A stretch of DNA of 64,000 nt, taken from contig NZ_JAKLTR010000017.1 of the NCBI RefSeq assembly GCF_022012415.1, positions 62,001-126,000 on the forward strand. Reading direction: 5' to 3'. This DNA is from Terrimonas ginsenosidimutans (lineage in GTDB: Bacteria > Bacteroidota > Bacteroidia > Chitinophagales > Chitinophagaceae). Under the pieces are notes generated by a model. The model was not told the origin of the DNA. It made no database searches and saw nothing but the letters and a program-made list of their open reading frames with translations. This document shows, one piece after another, positions 63,350-64,000 of this stretch (the first letter of the stretch is position 1; every line of letters starts with the position of its first letter). A program made the translations under genes and the position numbers.

Positions 63350-63849
63350 GGATCAAGCGTAAAAGTTGTGGGATGGTTGTTTAAATGTTTAAATGTTTAA
63401 TGGTTTAAAAGTTTAAAGTTTTTGCTTTTGCTTCGGTCCCAAGTTTTTAAGCGATAGCTGTCTGATCGGGCACAAAAAACGTGAGCACGCCTTGAAGCAA
63501 TATATGCTCCTTAAATACGACATTCTGGCACGCGAAGCCAGCTGATGTGTTGACTGATGATAATCATTCAGGGTCAAACTTCGCGTGTTTTTGAAATGGT
63601 TGTTGGTCGTCGTTAGTCCGTCTCTTGGTCGTCCTTTGGCCGTCCAAAGTTTGACGGGATCTTAGGCAGTGAAAAATGGTGACAAGCTGACACGCTGAGG
63701 GCGATAAATCTTTTGAGCGACTGGCCCAGGTTCCCTTCTCCGCTTCGCTACGGTGGAAGGGCCGCCAGAAGTTTATGCGAGCGATGCTCATCCGGAACAT
63801 TTCAACCCAGGCCATTTTGTAGATCACCCCCAACTTTTCAACATGATCC
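63350..63849. mobile_element. TIR-flanked dispersed element, copy B (~500 bp)
   Basis: Second copy of the element at 44845-45356, in the same orientation. Left end GGATCAAG plus three bases plus AAAAGTTG; right end, read on the opposite strand, GGATCATG plus three bases plus AAAAGTTG. Compared with copy A, bases ~63437-63500 are replaced by unrelated sequence, while ~63500-63840 match closely. A minus-strand frame (63564-63854) is preserved in both copies. It begins 10 bases after the metal-transporter stop. Confidence 0.65.
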
Positions 63850-63946
63850 TGCAATGGCTACATTCACCTACCTTTTGCCCACAAAAAAGCCCCTCTTTAC
63901 AGTGGGGCGGTGAAATACGAATGGTTTTTCGGTCAGATTTATTTCG
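63850..63946. other. Short intergenic stretch at the right edge
   Basis: Holds a terminator for minus-strand transcription entering from the right and nothing else recognised. Confidence 0.4.
63882..63908 (-). terminator. Rho-independent terminator on the minus strand
   Basis: A stem of GCCCC (63889-63893) and GGGGC (63904-63908) with a 10-base loop; read on the minus strand it ends in six T. It supports a minus-strand gene ending just to the right. Confidence 0.7.
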
Positions 63947-64000
63947 TTAAATAAAAGGCGGTGGAATAAAACCGGTTACTGACAGATCAACCAAAATTCT
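63947..64000 (-). CDS. Possible C-terminal end of a gene continuing beyond the window
   Basis: From the right edge a minus-strand frame is open for 17 codons (RILVDLSVTGFIPPPFI) and stops with TAA at 63947-63949. The other two minus frames close sooner, and the terminator at 63882-63908 lies just downstream. The piece is too short for a family call. Confidence 0.3.
   Translation of the reverse strand, partial: RILVDLSVTGFIPPPFI

Noticed and set aside
63564-63854. Minus-strand frame in element copy B as a standalone gene
   Set aside because: Preserved only together with the surrounding element DNA; recorded as an observation rather than a gene call.

Overview
The window reads as chromosomal DNA of a Bacteroidota bacterium, most likely of the Chitinophagaceae/Chitinophagales. 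The evidence is type IX secretion (T9SS) genes and sorting domains, LytTR two-component systems, FtsX/MacB-type permeases, DUF4142, DUF4932 and LVIVD-type envelope proteins, and promoters of the Bacteroidota form TTTG-N19-TAnnTTTG (a perfect example precedes the tRNA-Arg). No plasmid, phage or CRISPR locus is visible. Most genes are ordinary chromosomal genes, and the unusual material lies in the intergenic DNA.

Layout. 1-4.6 kb: the end of a YycJ/WalJ-like metallo-hydrolase, then a phytanoyl-CoA dioxygenase-like gene and a GH127-type beta-L-arabinofuranosidase, with a divergent AraC regulator. 5.4-18 kb: a T9SS/gliding-type surface module of a 2967-residue modular adhesin with a CHU_C sorting domain, a PorP/SprF protein and a PorE-like protein with two OmpA domains. 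18-24 kb: a NarL-type response regulator, a DUF4142 lipoprotein, an MltD-like transglycosylase, a degenerate sigma-54-activator-like regulator and several small genes. 24-34 kb, all on the minus strand: cytoplasmic alpha-amylase, a Nei/Fpg glycosylase, two complete LytTR kinase/regulator pairs, a TPR-transglutaminase and a CocE-type hydrolase. 34.9-48 kb: two FtsX-type permeases, envelope lipoproteins, two secreted zinc peptidases around a membrane-bound AraC regulator, and tRNA-Arg(ACG). 48-53.4 kb: an active/inactive M16 peptidase pair, rlmH, a rhomboid protease and a T9SS-sorted protein. 54.97-63.3 kb: tilS, etfBA, a bifunctional nuclease, ispE, a frameshifted methyltransferase, rocD and a VIT1/CCC1 metal transporter.

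Two intergenic structures stand out. Between the convergent T9SS-sorted protein gene and tilS (53.56-54.97 kb) lies a composite repeat: arrays of about 63-bp hairpin-plus-poly-T units facing away from each flanking gene, around three copies of a ~150-bp core, two of them identical over 149 bp. Separately, a ~500-bp element with imperfect terminal inverted repeats occurs twice in the same orientation (44845-45356 and 63350-63849) and looks like a non-autonomous mobile element.

All calls were made by reading the sequence; no database search was run. Family names rest on motifs recalled from known families. Statements about regulation are inference unless a site is named.
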